From ANME-2 cluster archaeon (lineage in GTDB: Archaea > Halobacteriota > Methanosarcinia > Methanosarcinales > Methanocomedenaceae): a stretch of 64,000 nt of DNA. The translations under genes and the position numbers were made by a program. The DNA is taken from positions 1 to 64,000 of the forward strand of contig JAHYIS010000002.1 in NCBI GenBank assembly GCA_019429385.1. The letters are read 5' to 3'. Of the stretch, positions 28,149 to 37,690 are shown piece by piece; position 1 is the stretch's first letter; the number at the start of each line of letters is the position of its first letter. The notes below the pieces were generated by a model, which saw nothing but the letters and a program-made list of their open reading frames with translations, searched no databases and had not been told where the DNA came from.

Positions 28149-28910
28149 ATGCAAACAGTTACTTTAGTACCAAAAGAGCAGTTCAAGATCTCTGTTGAGG
28201 GTGAAAAAATATCCCCTGATAATTTTGCAGGCAAGAGCGCTGATGAAATTGGCGCACTGGTGGCATACGAAGGCAACACACCAAGACCTCTTTCAGAGTT
28301 ATTTGACATCAAGGTTGATGGCAGTGCCGAGACAGCAGATGATGTAAAGATAGAGATAAACGGCAATGTGCCCCGCGTCAAGCGCATCGGTGAAAGTATG
28401 ACCGGTGGCCGGATCCTGATCACTGGTGATGTGGATATGAGATGCGGCGCAAAGATGCGCGGTGGCATCATAACCATCAAAGGCAATGCAGATTCCTGGG
28501 TAGGCCAGGAGATGACCGGCGGCGAGATAAATGTCCAGGGCAATGCGGCCTTCTACGTGGGTGCCGGATACAGGGGTGAACCCTGCGGCATGCGCGGCGG
28601 TAAGATAACAGTGTTCGGCAATGCCAATGATTTTGTAGGCGAGCATATGTGCGGCGGCGAGATTGTCATTAAGGGCAATGCCGGTATCATGCCGGGTTTG
28701 TCCAACAAGGGCGGCAAGATCGTCATTGAGGGCAATACCACTATGCCTGGCAGCGAGATGATCAAGGGCACTATTATCGTGAAAGGCACGGTAGAGAATA
28801 TGATGCCCGTGTACCAGCGTGAAGGTATCGAGGCTGTTGACGGTGTGGAGTTCACCAAGTACGTGGGCGATGTGGTCGTCGGCGGAAAGGGTGAGCTGTT
28901 CGTAAAGTGA
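28149..28910 (+). CDS. fmdC: Formylmethanofuran dehydrogenase subunit C
   Basis: About 253 residues from the ATG at 28149, set by an AAGGAGGTG ribosome site 7 nt upstream (a GTG at 28140 lies inside that site). The C-terminal half is a glutamate-synthase-alpha-like beta-helix with repeats of the form G-G-x-I-x-I-x-G-N-A (for example MTGGEINVQGNAAFYVGAGY). It is a structural subunit. Ferredoxin-type subunits (F, G, H) are not encoded beside it, so they must lie elsewhere. Confidence 0.95.
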   Translation: MQTVTLVPKEQFKISVEGEKISPDNFAGKSADEIGALVAYEGNTPRPLSELFDIKVDGSAETADDVKIEINGNVPRVKRIGESMTGGRILITGDVDMRCGAKMRGGIITIKGNADSWVGQEMTGGEINVQGNAAFYVGAGYRGEPCGMRGGKITVFGNANDFVGEHMCGGEIVIKGNAGIMPGLSNKGGKIVIEGNTTMPGSEMIKGTIIVKGTVENMMPVYQREGIEAVDGVEFTKYVGDVVVGGKGELFVK

Positions 28911-29314
28911 GCAAAGGTTAGCGGTTTTTCGTGTGGGGTAACCTCTTGTTCAGGCAGGGGGATACCCACTCATTTTGGATCTCATTAAGGTATATTTTTT
29001 AGCTGTGAACATGGACATTTTGACAATCATTTTTATTTGAGAGACGAACTCCCTAAACTACTGCCAGAATACGAGATACAAAGCTCAAGTAAAATTATGC
29101 ATTCATTTGTCAGGGACAGTGCAATCTCGTATTAAAGGGACTTATCTGAAGTACTGCAATGGAATGAACAGGGATTGTACCTTGCTGATTTGCTCGTGGA
29201 TATTTGAAAATGAGACTGCCTCACCAATGTGGTTTGGTACATAATCTTATATTTTATGTATTACAAGAATAACGAAACACAGGACAATCAGATAAAATAC
29301 AGGATTTACTATTG
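28911..29314. other. Intergenic region after fmd operon
   Basis: About 400 nt without a convincing gene. After fmdC there is a weak hairpin (AGGTTA near 28915 with TAACCT near 28948). Further on, a 10-nt inverted repeat AATACGAGAT (29068-29077) / ATCTCGTATT (29124-29133) spans a 46-nt loop. A TATA-like tract (about 29247-29260) may serve the flippase-like gene. Nothing else recognised. Confidence 0.5.
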
Positions 29315-30364
29315 ATGAACGGAACCACCAGGAAATCTTCGCAACCTAATTTCATTCCTCCATTGACGGTACGGATAGGTCGCTACCTACCACGGTTGAT
29401 CATACTGGGCCTGGCTGTGCATCTTATCCTCCCCCAGCTCACGTCCCTGGAATATTCACTTAAAGTAATTGAATCAATGGCTCTATGGGCGGTAGGTTTG
29501 GCCATTATAGCACAGATGTTCAGTTACCTGGGCAGTGGTTACCTGTTGCATTCGATAGTGGCAATCGTTCACCAGCGCATGTCCATCTTTTTTGGAATAA
29601 TTATTACTCTTGCTGCATCCAGCATTGGCCTGGTGGCCGGAGGCGTATTAGGCAATACTGCGGCCACTTATCGATGGGTACGCAAAAAGGGTGTCAGTGT
29701 AGAAGGTGCGGGGTTGGCAGGCACGTTACCAGTGATATTGAACAATATAATTTTACTATTCGTGACATTTTCAGGTCTGGTCTATTTACTTATCATACGT
29801 CAGCTTCCAACCTCACAAACCATCATTTTTATCCTTATCATGCTGCTGTTGCTTATGTTCATCGGTTTAATAGTATGGGGTCTTCAACACCGCTCGCATC
29901 TTACATCACTGGCGATACGGATAACAGGATGGTGGGCCCGGATAAATAAGAAACCAAATAAATCAACTGAAACTGAAAATACAATGGATCGACTGTTCAA
30001 AGCCTGGGATACGTTATCCGACAGAGGCTGGCAGCGTCCGCTTCTGGGGGCAGGTATGAACGTAGGTTTTGATATTCTTACCTTATATTTCCTCTTTATT
30101 GCAGCCGGTTATCGTGTAGGACCTGGTGTGTTGTTAGCTGGCTACGGAATGCCTATGTTGCTGGGAAAAATGGCTTTTTTAATCCCTGGCGGAGTTGGAG
30201 TTGTCGAAGGTACTATGGCTGCAATGTATACAGGAGTTGGAATACCTGATCCTGTAGTAGTAGTGGTAATCCTTATCTACCGCCTGTTCTCATTCTGGCT
30301 TCCATCCCTGCTTGGCTTTCCTGCAGCAGCTTACCTTCAAAGACCCGGAAACAATGAAACCTGA
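29315..30364 (+). CDS. UPF0104/flippase-like membrane protein (LPG-synthase TM domain)
   Basis: About 349 residues from the ATG at 29315 (a TTG codon precedes it). Around eight TM helices are visible. The diagnostic region AFLIPGGVGVVEGTMAAMYT (about 291-310) and the closing VVVVVILIYRLFSFWLP belong to the UPF0104/YbhN/LPG-synthase TM family. Such proteins in archaea are thought to move or modify lipid-linked molecules; the substrate is unknown. Single gene. Confidence 0.82.
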   Translation: MNGTTRKSSQPNFIPPLTVRIGRYLPRLIILGLAVHLILPQLTSLEYSLKVIESMALWAVGLAIIAQMFSYLGSGYLLHSIVAIVHQRMSIFFGIIITLAASSIGLVAGGVLGNTAATYRWVRKKGVSVEGAGLAGTLPVILNNIILLFVTFSGLVYLLIIRQLPTSQTIIFILIMLLLLMFIGLIVWGLQHRSHLTSLAIRITGWWARINKKPNKSTETENTMDRLFKAWDTLSDRGWQRPLLGAGMNVGFDILTLYFLFIAAGYRVGPGVLLAGYGMPMLLGKMAFLIPGGVGVVEGTMAAMYTGVGIPDPVVVVVILIYRLFSFWLPSLLGFPAAAYLQRPGNNET

Positions 30365-30758
30365 AATTATTGAATATTTCTACTCCAAAGCATATCACAA
30401 TATGCAGAGTAACTTTGTTTAGTCTGGGAAATACGACCTCGGGTAAAATCTTATTTCATTTACTACATTATCTCGTGGTATTATAATTTGCTACGTATAG
30501 CATTAGTTTTACGAAAATATCAATCAGATATTAACAATTTTTTTCAATTCAATGAAATAATTAATAACGGCAATATAATTATGGCTGAATATTAGTTCTA
30601 ATGCGATTATATTTTTTGTTTTCCTAACTTACTAATTTGAAAGATTTAATTAGTATATGAATTACAATACAATCTTATTATTTATGGAATATGTATGAAT
30701 TACTAATAGAATAATAAGTAAAATATTTGAGATATTTAATAAAAATAGGAGATTCAAA
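30365..30758. other. AT-rich intergenic region
   Basis: About 390 nt of very AT-rich sequence. I see no open frame with coding character and no RNA gene. The right end supplies the promoter (TATA-like TATTTAATAAAAATAG) and TAGGAG ribosome site of the next lipoprotein gene. Confidence 0.5.
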
Positions 30759-31820
30759 ATGACACTATCGAAAATATACAAAATACTTTTGTTGCTACTG
30801 ATATGTTTGTCCATACTTGTAACAGGATGTGTGGATGATAATCTTACTGCTGAGCAGATAGCTGATAAAATGCAGGAAAAACAGGACAGTATTGAAGACT
30901 ACTCGTACACGATGTACATGACAATGTCATTTAATGGACAGGAACAGGTGATGGAAGCATATACGATGTTTAAAAAACCGAACAAATACAAATCAATTCA
31001 GAAACAACCGGCTGAAACAGCAGGAACTGTAATGGTTTCTGACGGCAGTACCATGTGGATATATTCTCCACAACAAAATACTGTCATGACAATGGAACTA
31101 CCAGAAATTTCCGGGCAAAACGAGCTGGATTACCAGCAGCTTGTTGAGATGATGTTAAATGAAAGTGATTTCTCACTCAAGGGTGTTGAAAAATTCGATG
31201 GCAGGACTGCTTATGTAATTAAGATGGCATCAAAAGATGGAAACGACATGGACTTGTTTGGGAACATGGAAATGTGGATAGATAAAGAAACATGGATGCC
31301 ACTCAAAATGGAAATGAAAGATGCTGATGGGAATCCTGCATTATCTGCAGAATATAGAAATTTCCAGATCAACACCGGCATACCAGACGAAGAATTCCGG
31401 TTTGAAATACCTGAAGGGGCAAAGATACAGACCATGGACGAAATGGTGCTGCCACAGAGGATGACACTTGAAGAAGCACAGGAACAGGCTACATTTGAGA
31501 TATTGGTGCCTTCCTATCTCCCTGATGGTTATGAATTTGACAATGCGATCATAATGGATGGAATGTCAGAAGTGGTTTCCCTGACCTATAGAAATGGTGA
31601 TGAATTCCTGGGGATTTCTGAGGTTGTCTATGAAGGTGGAATGCAGGAGTCATCAATAATGGGCAATAGTGAAAGTGTAATGATACATGGTGTTGAGGGT
31701 AAACTTATCACGATATTTGGTGAGAGCAAAATGCTTCAATGGAATATTAATGATATTCAAATAACACTATCAGCTTCACTTGATAAAGAGGAATTGATAA
31801 TGATCGCAGAGTCCATGTAG
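30759..31820 (+). CDS. LolA-like lipoprotein with C-terminal DUF4367-like domain
   Basis: 353 residues. A lipoprotein signal peptide ends at a lipobox (SILVTGC, Cys about 27), so it is anchored outside the cytoplasmic membrane. Residues about 30-225 resemble the outer-membrane lipoprotein-sorting (LolA/LolB-like) fold found in archaeal proteins: TAEQIADKMQEKQDSIEDYS, then MWIDKETWMPLKMEM and IPDEEFRFEIPEGA. The C-terminal part (about 235-353) with ILVPSYLPDGYEF resembles DUF4367. Archaea lack an outer membrane, so the role is unknown. AGGAG precedes the ATG. Confidence 0.8.
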   Translation: MTLSKIYKILLLLLICLSILVTGCVDDNLTAEQIADKMQEKQDSIEDYSYTMYMTMSFNGQEQVMEAYTMFKKPNKYKSIQKQPAETAGTVMVSDGSTMWIYSPQQNTVMTMELPEISGQNELDYQQLVEMMLNESDFSLKGVEKFDGRTAYVIKMASKDGNDMDLFGNMEMWIDKETWMPLKMEMKDADGNPALSAEYRNFQINTGIPDEEFRFEIPEGAKIQTMDEMVLPQRMTLEEAQEQATFEILVPSYLPDGYEFDNAIIMDGMSEVVSLTYRNGDEFLGISEVVYEGGMQESSIMGNSESVMIHGVEGKLITIFGESKMLQWNINDIQITLSASLDKEELIMIAESM

Positions 31821-31913
31821 TGAGATTTTAGACATGGATAACTACGAATGAATCCGCAGTTTACATAAATATTTAATACGTGTGATGAGATTATACCTTA
31901 AAGGGAGGAAGAA

Positions 31914-33209
31914 ATGATGAATAAACAAATAAATACCATACTGGTACTTGGACTGCTTTTTATAAGCATGCTGGGAGTTTCCAATGCAGCTGCTGCAATT
32001 CCAGTCCCTATGCCAATGGTGATCGAAGAAAAGATGGTTGATTTTGATATTTACAATTCGGATATTGAGTTTTCAAAACTCCAGATAAAACCGAGTTAAT
32101 CTGACATACAGATAAAATTAGGAGAGAGTGATAAGGTCACCGTGACTGTGACGAACAAGGACAACAAAACTGTTACTGTCGCGCCATTTGTTGCAATGCA
32201 ACCATATAGTGAAAATCTATTCGAAGAAAGCTGGGTTACTATAACTCCTGCCAGTGCAGATATTGCACCGGATTCAAAACAGGAATTTACGATTAAAGTA
32301 AATATCCCTGCAGATGCTGATATAGGATATTATGGCACACAGATCGCATTCACAGATGATATGATGCCAACACTCTATCCCACGCCATATCCGCAATACT
32401 TCAATACTATGCAATTATCCCTCAATGTATGGACACCGCCAAAAATCCAGATACAGACCACCTACATAAGTAGCCGAGTTGAAACCGGACAGGATTACGA
32501 TTTTGAGATCAAACTCAAGAACATTGCTGACGGTGATATTTCAATCGACCCGAAGATAGCCGACAACGATAGGTATATGATGTATAGCTATGGTCCATAT
32601 GGTAGGATGACCCCGGCTTTTGAAGATGATGCAATTACCATTACTGCGCCGTCCGTAATAAAAGCAGGTGAAACTGCGATTGTCAATATCCATCTGGAAG
32701 TTCCGGATGATGCTAAAGGCAGTTACAACGGAGCTATTGACCTCAATATCGATGACCCCTCCATCCATGAATGGGAAGGACAGGTCCAGATGAACTTCAT
32801 GGTGTGGACACAACCCTCAACTCCATATGAGAAGAGTTTTACTGCACGCATTGATGCTCCTATTACCATTGAATTGAACTCGCAAAAGTATAGCTATGAT
32901 ATATGGATGGGTACCGATTCAAACACCCTGGAAGATAAGGACATTTCCTTTGATATGACACTTATCAATCCATCTGGTGATGAGGTTGAAATGACCCTGA
33001 TCAAGACAACCTACAGCGGTTCAGTGAACCTTGGCATGTCTAAATTCCCGCCATGGGAGATGGATGGCGAGGGAATATACCAGGAAGTTCAGACCGGTTA
33101 TTCTGAATTAGTTACGACACCCGGTGCGGTAGGTGACTGGACACTCAAGGTACTCCCGATGAATGTGGAGATGTTCAGTTATACGATTACGATAGGGTCA
33201 TCTGAATAG
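31914..33209 (+). pseudogene. Secreted beta-sandwich protein interrupted by one in-frame TAA
   Basis: Codons 1-61 (from 31914, with GGGAGG upstream) give a signal peptide (ILVLGLLFISMLGVSNAAAA) and SKLQIKPS. A TAA at 32097-32099 follows, and the same frame goes on without shift as SDIQIKLGESDKVTVTVTNK to a normal stop at 33209. The remainder is two or three Ig-like/NEW3-type modules (KQEFTIKVNIPADADIGYYG; AIVNIHLEVPDDAKGSYNGA). One base change would restore about 431 codons. The downstream part lacks its own export signal, so it is probably non-functional unless the stop is read through. Confidence 0.75.
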
Positions 33210-33219
33210 ACCGTTACTA

Positions 33220-33249
33220 CAGGCGCTATGCGCCTGTCCCTATTTTTTT
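33220..33249 (+). terminator. Strong hairpin and T-tract terminator
   Basis: A perfect 8-bp stem ACAGGCGC (33220-33227) / GCGCCTGT (33231-33238) with a TAT loop is followed by CCTATTTTTTT. It lies 10 nt after the stop of the interrupted secreted-protein gene, so that gene was, or is, a transcription unit end. Confidence 0.85.
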
Positions 33250-33260
33250 GGATGGTTTAT

Positions 33261-33845
33261 ATGAACATTTTATTGAAAATACCGACTATTGTTTTTATTG
33301 TACTACTGTTGACTGCCGGGGCAGGATGTATCACAGGTACCGATACCCTGTCTCCTGAATATGATATCGCCTGGGCCGGCACTGTGCCGGGTGAAAGTAA
33401 AGCAATCGAGGCGAGAATCGTGCAGGAAGTAATTCCCTATTCAGGTGTGCACTACAGCAATGTTACACTCAGCGCATCCCGGGATAATGACAGGGTTCGT
33501 ATCCATGTTTTAGCAGTGTCATCGAGTTCCCCCTATCCCGACCTGTATGATTTTACCTATCGTGATGGGGCTTTGATACGTGTGGGTTACCTGCTTGAAG
33601 CGATACCTGAACCTGTGCGGAATGAGGCTATCGGTATAGCTATGCAAAATGAAAATATTGCAGCCACTTTTGCGGCAGGTACGAATGTATACAGCACACC
33701 GTCTGTGAAACGGATACTGCCGGAAACTGCAGAGAAGTTCTATACTCCCAAGACCCTGCTCAGCGTGACATGGAAGGATAGTTCGGTGTCTGCGCTGGTG
33801 GATATGGATAAGCGGGAAGTTGTCGAGGTTTGGAGTGGGAATTGA
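33261..33845 (+). CDS. Lipoprotein, unknown function
   Basis: About 194 residues from the ATG at 33261. The signal peptide VFIVLLLTAGAGCITGT ends in a lipobox (GAGC), indicating a lipid-anchored extracellular protein. The mature part is a small beta-rich domain (HYSNVTLSASRDNDRVRIHV). The last 45 residues (LLSVTWKDSSVSALVDMDKR) resemble PepSY-like strands, but I do not assign this family. It starts just after the terminator; the next gene begins 15 nt downstream. Confidence 0.65.
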   Translation: MNILLKIPTIVFIVLLLTAGAGCITGTDTLSPEYDIAWAGTVPGESKAIEARIVQEVIPYSGVHYSNVTLSASRDNDRVRIHVLAVSSSSPYPDLYDFTYRDGALIRVGYLLEAIPEPVRNEAIGIAMQNENIAATFAAGTNVYSTPSVKRILPETAEKFYTPKTLLSVTWKDSSVSALVDMDKREVVEVWSGN

Positions 33846-33860
33846 AGAGGAGAGGATGAA

Positions 33861-34367
33861 ATGGATGCAAAGTTATGGGTCTTATTGGTAATTGGATTTT
33901 CTGCAACATTAGTAATATTGGGATTAAATTTCACTGTTGATATGATTTCATTGGGCTCTGGTGCACTGATAACGTTGGTCCTGGTCATTGCGTTTATTAT
34001 TATTTTGTTATGGCCGGCAAATCCTTTAAAAAAAGATTCAAGTAATAGTACTGAAGAAACAGGAGTTGACACAGAAGCAACCACTGATTCCAGGATTTGT
34101 GAAAAAACGACTTCGTTTATTGGAGTACCGTTCTTTCTCGTGTTTGGTGGTGTGTGGGGAAAATATGAGAGCATTTTTTCAGTAAAACATGAAGGAGCTA
34201 ATATTATGGTGATATGTCCCGGGATATGTCTTGTTTCAAAAAATGACAACCTCAAAATCCTGGGAAAATGGTATAATGGAAAAAAAATTGGTATAGAAGG
34301 CAATATTGTAATGGCCAGGCGGATTGAGAACCTGAGTTCAGGTATGGTATTTAACACTGAAAAATGA
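33861..34367 (+). CDS. Membrane protein, unknown function
   Basis: 168 residues with two N-terminal TM helices (about 5-23 and 30-51), a Ser/Thr/Glu linker (about 58-75) and a soluble C-terminal domain of about 85 residues (SIFSVKHEGANIMVICPGIC). Preceded by GAGGAG (AGAGGAGAGGATGAA). It overlaps the next small gene by 4 nt (ATGA), so the two are cotranscribed. No family recognised. Confidence 0.6.
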   Translation: MDAKLWVLLVIGFSATLVILGLNFTVDMISLGSGALITLVLVIAFIIILLWPANPLKKDSSNSTEETGVDTEATTDSRICEKTTSFIGVPFFLVFGGVWGKYESIFSVKHEGANIMVICPGICLVSKNDNLKILGKWYNGKKIGIEGNIVMARRIENLSSGMVFNTEK

Positions 34368-34618
34368 TTGAACCGATATTGATGGGATTATCCGTAGTAT
34401 TTTTCGTTATCTACATAATTCTTATTGTAGTAGCTTTTGGCTTCTGGATATTAATGCTGATAGATTGTCTGCAGAGACCGAGGGAACGGTTCCCGACCGG
34501 TGGTGAATATGATAAACTGATATGGTGCCTTGCCATATTCTTCGTGCATTTTATTGGAGCTGTGCTGTATTACTTCCTTGTGTATAAGAAGGATTTGAAG
34601 GGCAGAACGTGCCAATGA
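34364..34618 (+). CDS. Small two-TM protein, PLDc_N-like
   Basis: 84 residues: a long hydrophobic helix (IILIVVAFGFWILMLIDCLQ) then a loop with RFPTGGEYDKLIW and a second helix (FFVHFIGAVLYYFLVYKK). This pattern, including the IDCLxR and the KLIW turn, is that of the phospholipase-D-nuclease N-terminal (PLDc_N) domain found as a stand-alone membrane protein. Its function is unknown. Overlaps the preceding gene by 4 nt. Confidence 0.72.
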   Translation: MIEPILMGLSVVFFVIYIILIVVAFGFWILMLIDCLQRPRERFPTGGEYDKLIWCLAIFFVHFIGAVLYYFLVYKKDLKGRTCQ

Positions 34619-34652
34619 GTGGTGGATTTCGAAATATATGAGGTGGAAGACT

Positions 34653-35870
34653 GTGATTAAAAAAATTAGCAATATGAAACAAATACACATAATGTTTGCT
34701 CTTGTACTTATGTTAGCATCAGCAAACACCGCAGCAGCCGTATTAATCAAAGAGGCATACGAAATACCATTCCAAATAAACGAATCCGACAGGATCATTG
34801 TCGGAACAGTAACGGATGTCCAGTCCTTTTCCTATCACACTATTGTAACAATCGAAGTTGTTGAATGGTTAAAGAATCCAACGCCTAAGAATTTGATTAC
34901 CGTTCAAACAGATGTTGGAACGATAGATACCGGGATTGAAAGCGATGAAGCCTCCTTCACGGTAAATGAGTCTATGATCTTGATGCTAAAAGATGTAAAT
35001 ATCAATGAGAACAGGTTCGCAGTTGTGTTCGGTCAACCTGGAAAACACCCGCTATCTGACAGGGATGCTGTGTTACAAGAACTGGCTGCCAGAGAGCGAG
35101 CACTAATCGAGGGCAATTCTGAGGATAAGATTGTGGACTACCCTCCAAGCCCTGTTGAGTTCATTGTGCCAACATTTGACCATGGGCTTGACATGGATGG
35201 GGACGGTCTATACGATTACCTGATCCTGGAATTGAATGCACGCACCACTGCACCCGGCTGGTATCGGTTCACAGGTGATTTGTACGTACCGCTGGGCACG
35301 TATGAGGAAAATGGGGAGACTGTGGCCCGTTTCCAGACAATAGAGTTTACATCTATGATAGTTTACCTGAATGAAACCGTACAGGTGGTTGCGATTAATT
35401 TTGAAGGTGGGAGAATTCGCGATAACCAGATAAACGGACCATATGAAGTCAGCATCCTTATGAACACTGAAAAATGGGATTTTGGTAATGTGCTGGACTG
35501 CACGACAAGCGGGTATGATTACACCGAATTTGAGCAGCCCGTGTTGCTTCTCTCAGGTCCGGTTCGCTTGAAGGCAGATGCCATTGGACTGGCACGACAG
35601 AAGGCGGCCGAAATCGGCGTTACCGTGGGTGAAGTAAATCATACTGAGATCATAACAGGCTATAGTGATGAACTATGGGCTTTAGAGTTCAAGGGGGAGA
35701 CTTTTGATGAGAGGTTTGTAGTGTATGGTAATACAACGGATGAGATTGTGCACTGGACAATGGATGCGACATTGAAACGTGAACCAGGAATTCCGTTTAT
35801 GGGAGCCACTGGCACTTTAATGATTTTGATTGGTACGGTTTTATTTGTACATTACAGAAAGCATCTATAA
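34653..35870 (+). CDS. Secreted protein with C-terminal membrane anchor
   Basis: About 405 residues. I choose the GTG at 34653, which has GAGGTGG 6 nt upstream; the ATG at 34638 overlaps that site. A signal peptide (HIMFALVLMLASANTAAAV) is followed by a region with ESDRIIVGTVTDVQSF, a motif seen in secreted proteins of this type. There is also a calcium-loop-like DMDGDGLYDY. A final TM helix (GTLMILIGTVLFVHY) with a short basic tail anchors the C-terminus. Function unknown. Confidence 0.68.
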   Translation: MIKKISNMKQIHIMFALVLMLASANTAAAVLIKEAYEIPFQINESDRIIVGTVTDVQSFSYHTIVTIEVVEWLKNPTPKNLITVQTDVGTIDTGIESDEASFTVNESMILMLKDVNINENRFAVVFGQPGKHPLSDRDAVLQELAARERALIEGNSEDKIVDYPPSPVEFIVPTFDHGLDMDGDGLYDYLILELNARTTAPGWYRFTGDLYVPLGTYEENGETVARFQTIEFTSMIVYLNETVQVVAINFEGGRIRDNQINGPYEVSILMNTEKWDFGNVLDCTTSGYDYTEFEQPVLLLSGPVRLKADAIGLARQKAAEIGVTVGEVNHTEIITGYSDELWALEFKGETFDERFVVYGNTTDEIVHWTMDATLKREPGIPFMGATGTLMILIGTVLFVHYRKHL

Positions 35871-35900
35871 TGATGATATTAAAAAAATGGGTTTGCTTCA

Positions 35901-35972
35901 ATGAACAAAAATAAATCAATATTGTTCGCCATATTTCTTGGAATGTTAATAGTTATAATGGGTACTTTTTAA
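35901..35972 (+). CDS. Possible 23-residue membrane peptide or gene remnant
   Basis: An ATG at 35901 opens MNKNKSILFAIFLGMLIVIM and stops with TAA at 35972. It reads like the signal/TM start of a longer protein that has been cut off, because the next bases belong to the convergent DUF1673 gene. No clear ribosome site. It could be a genuine small peptide, but a truncated 5' end is more likely. Confidence 0.3.
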   Translation: MNKNKSILFAIFLGMLIVIMGTF

Positions 35973-36317
35973 CCGCCGTTGACATTCTACCGTCGTGCGA
36001 TTTTGAAGCACCACCAGTAAGAGGGCCAGGTAGTATGCGAAGATAATAAAAAGATCAAGGATTGAATAATGATTGTCAATGATCATTAATATGAATCCTG
36101 CAATCACGACCGGGAGGAATATTCGTATCATACCTGAATCCAGAACCGGGACGTCCACAAGCACCTTTTCCCGCCGCTTTTTTTGCGTATCGCCAAATCC
36201 GGTATAAAAATCATGCATATCTGTTTTGTACTTTGTATCACTAGCTTGCATAAACCCGAAATCCTTTCGCGGGCACCAGCCCATGACCTTGCGTATATTT
36301 TCGATCAAAGCAATCAT
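35946..36317 (-). CDS. DUF1673 family protein, short (copy 4)
   Basis: About 123 residues from the ATG at 36317 (GGTGGGA upstream). The family N-terminus is IENIRKVMGWCPRKDFGF. Two TM segments follow (FLPVVIAGFILMIIDNHYS; LFIIFAYYLALLLVVL), but the C-terminal half present in the other three copies is absent. DUF1673 is known mainly from Methanosarcina relatives, with no known function. Last of four tandem paralogues. Probably truncated. Confidence 0.8.
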   Translation of the reverse strand: MIALIENIRKVMGWCPRKDFGFMQASDTKYKTDMHDFYTGFGDTQKKRREKVLVDVPVLDSGMIRIFLPVVIAGFILMIIDNHYSILDLFIIFAYYLALLLVVLQNRTTVECQRRLKSTHYNY

Positions 36318-36330
36318 TATTCCCACCAAT

Positions 36331-36984
36331 TTACTCCAGCTTCTCAGGAGCAATGCTTTTCAACATCAAAAAATCATGTTCATTGCGTGGATAGAAACCT
36401 ATATTCCTGCCCCCGGAACGTATCAATATGACCTCTGGATAACGGGATATTCTCAAAGCGCCATATATCACATAGACCAACAATAATGTTGCTATCCTAT
36501 ACATCACATTCATAATTGAGACATCTGTCAGCGAAATTAAAATAAACAGTACCAGTAGAATCAAACTTCGCATTCTATGTTTGAATGCATAATTTTCACC
36601 TGATCTAACAGTATCAATATCACTTACAGGAATCAATTTCGTACCTAATATCGGTGTTCGTATCATCAACATATCCCCGGATACAGATATTTTGGTGCGG
36701 TCGAATATGAAAAGTAATGCATAGAGCAAAAGCGATACGAGAATAACATACATATCCGACCACTGAATGCCAATTACCAATAGGCTGATAGAGCCGAACA
36801 GTACAGCAAAGATACGCCAGTCAAACATCTGGACCGGTATGTACATATACTGAGCATTTTCACCATGGGTCGTAATTCTTGTGTGATAGGCATTCCCTGA
36901 AGAGAACACATTATCCGATTTATAAACGATCCTTTCCTGCGGGCACCAGCCCATCATTCTTTTGATACTTTCAAAAGACACCAT
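36331..36984 (-). CDS. DUF1673 family protein (copy 3)
   Basis: About 217 residues from the ATG at 36984, set by GGGGGGAAG upstream. N-terminal FESIKRMMGWCPQERIVYKS, then a TM pair (about 67-100), a beta-rich stretch (MLIRTPILGTKLIPVSDIDT) and a second TM pair (about 135-170), ending in ILIRSGGRNIGFYPRNEHDF. The layout looks like a membrane PH-like (DUF304-type) domain with TM pairs, but this is a visual impression only. One nucleotide separates it from the stop of copy 2. Confidence 0.85.
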   Translation of the reverse strand: MVSFESIKRMMGWCPQERIVYKSDNVFSSGNAYHTRITTHGENAQYMYIPVQMFDWRIFAVLFGSISLLVIGIQWSDMYVILVSLLLYALLFIFDRTKISVSGDMLMIRTPILGTKLIPVSDIDTVRSGENYAFKHRMRSLILLVLFILISLTDVSIMNVMYRIATLLLVYVIYGALRISRYPEVILIRSGGRNIGFYPRNEHDFLMLKSIAPEKLE

Positions 36985-36985
36985 T

Positions 36986-37690
36986 TTACTCTTCCCCCCG
37001 GTACTTTTCAATTGCATCCTCTATCCCAGCCGCAGTCACCTGGTCTGTTATGACCGAATAATACGGTGAGAATCGATACCACTTTTTTTTACTGGATTCG
37101 ATATACAATTGTGTATCAAGATCAGGTTTCTCGTGTTGTTTTATGAGCAAATACCACGGCAACATAGGGGCAATTGATACAATCACTTTCCATTCCCCGG
37201 TAATAACTGAAAAAACAAGAAATGCAGCAAGAATTAAAAACATGATTGCTATTAGTAAATTTGAAGGTTTTTTGAATTTGAATGTTTGAACTGATTTTAT
37301 GTCATTGTAGTTTAGTAAGATATTTCTCAGTTCGAATGATTTTAAATTTATACCGTTTTCATCAATAGAAATACCTGCCTGTAACATTTTTACTTGAAGG
37401 AAATACAGTAAAGAATACATTAACACGAGAATTGGGATCAATACTGCATATTCCAGACTCCGGCCCAACATCAAAACAATGTTCAAGCTCATAATTAAGC
37501 AAAAAGTGAAGATGGCTGAGTTAGCAGAGAACAAAATATTATCAGATTTACATTTTTCAACATTCGTTCGACCAGATGAAATCTGCGGAATATTTTCAAA
37601 ATCGACATGCTCCCTCAATCTATATCTCGATTGAGTTACATTCGGGCACCATCCCATCATTTTCCGTATAGTTTCGAGGTTGAATGTCAA
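36986..37690 (-). CDS. DUF1673 family protein (copy 2)
   Basis: 234 residues. N-terminal LETIRKMMGWCPNVTQSRYR, the family hallmark. TM segments lie about 67-105 and 155-190, around a beta stretch (ISIDENGINLKSFELRNILL). The C-terminus is WYRFSPYYSVITDQVTAAGI. Overlaps copy 1 by 4 nt (ATGA). Codon use is more AT-rich than that of the housekeeping genes nearby. Confidence 0.87.
   Translation of the reverse strand: MTFNLETIRKMMGWCPNVTQSRYRLREHVDFENIPQISSGRTNVEKCKSDNILFSANSAIFTFCLIMSLNIVLMLGRSLEYAVLIPILVLMYSLLYFLQVKMLQAGISIDENGINLKSFELRNILLNYNDIKSVQTFKFKKPSNLLIAIMFLILAAFLVFSVITGEWKVIVSIAPMLPWYLLIKQHEKPDLDTQLYIESSKKKWYRFSPYYSVITDQVTAAGIEDAIEKYRGEE

Noticed and set aside
29068-29133. Small RNA or IS remnant after fmdC
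   Set aside because: A 10-bp inverted repeat with a 46-nt loop alone is too weak to support either.
31914-33209. Pyrrolysine or selenocysteine read-through
   Set aside because: The interrupting codon is TAA, not TAG or TGA, and the protein is not a methylamine methyltransferase.
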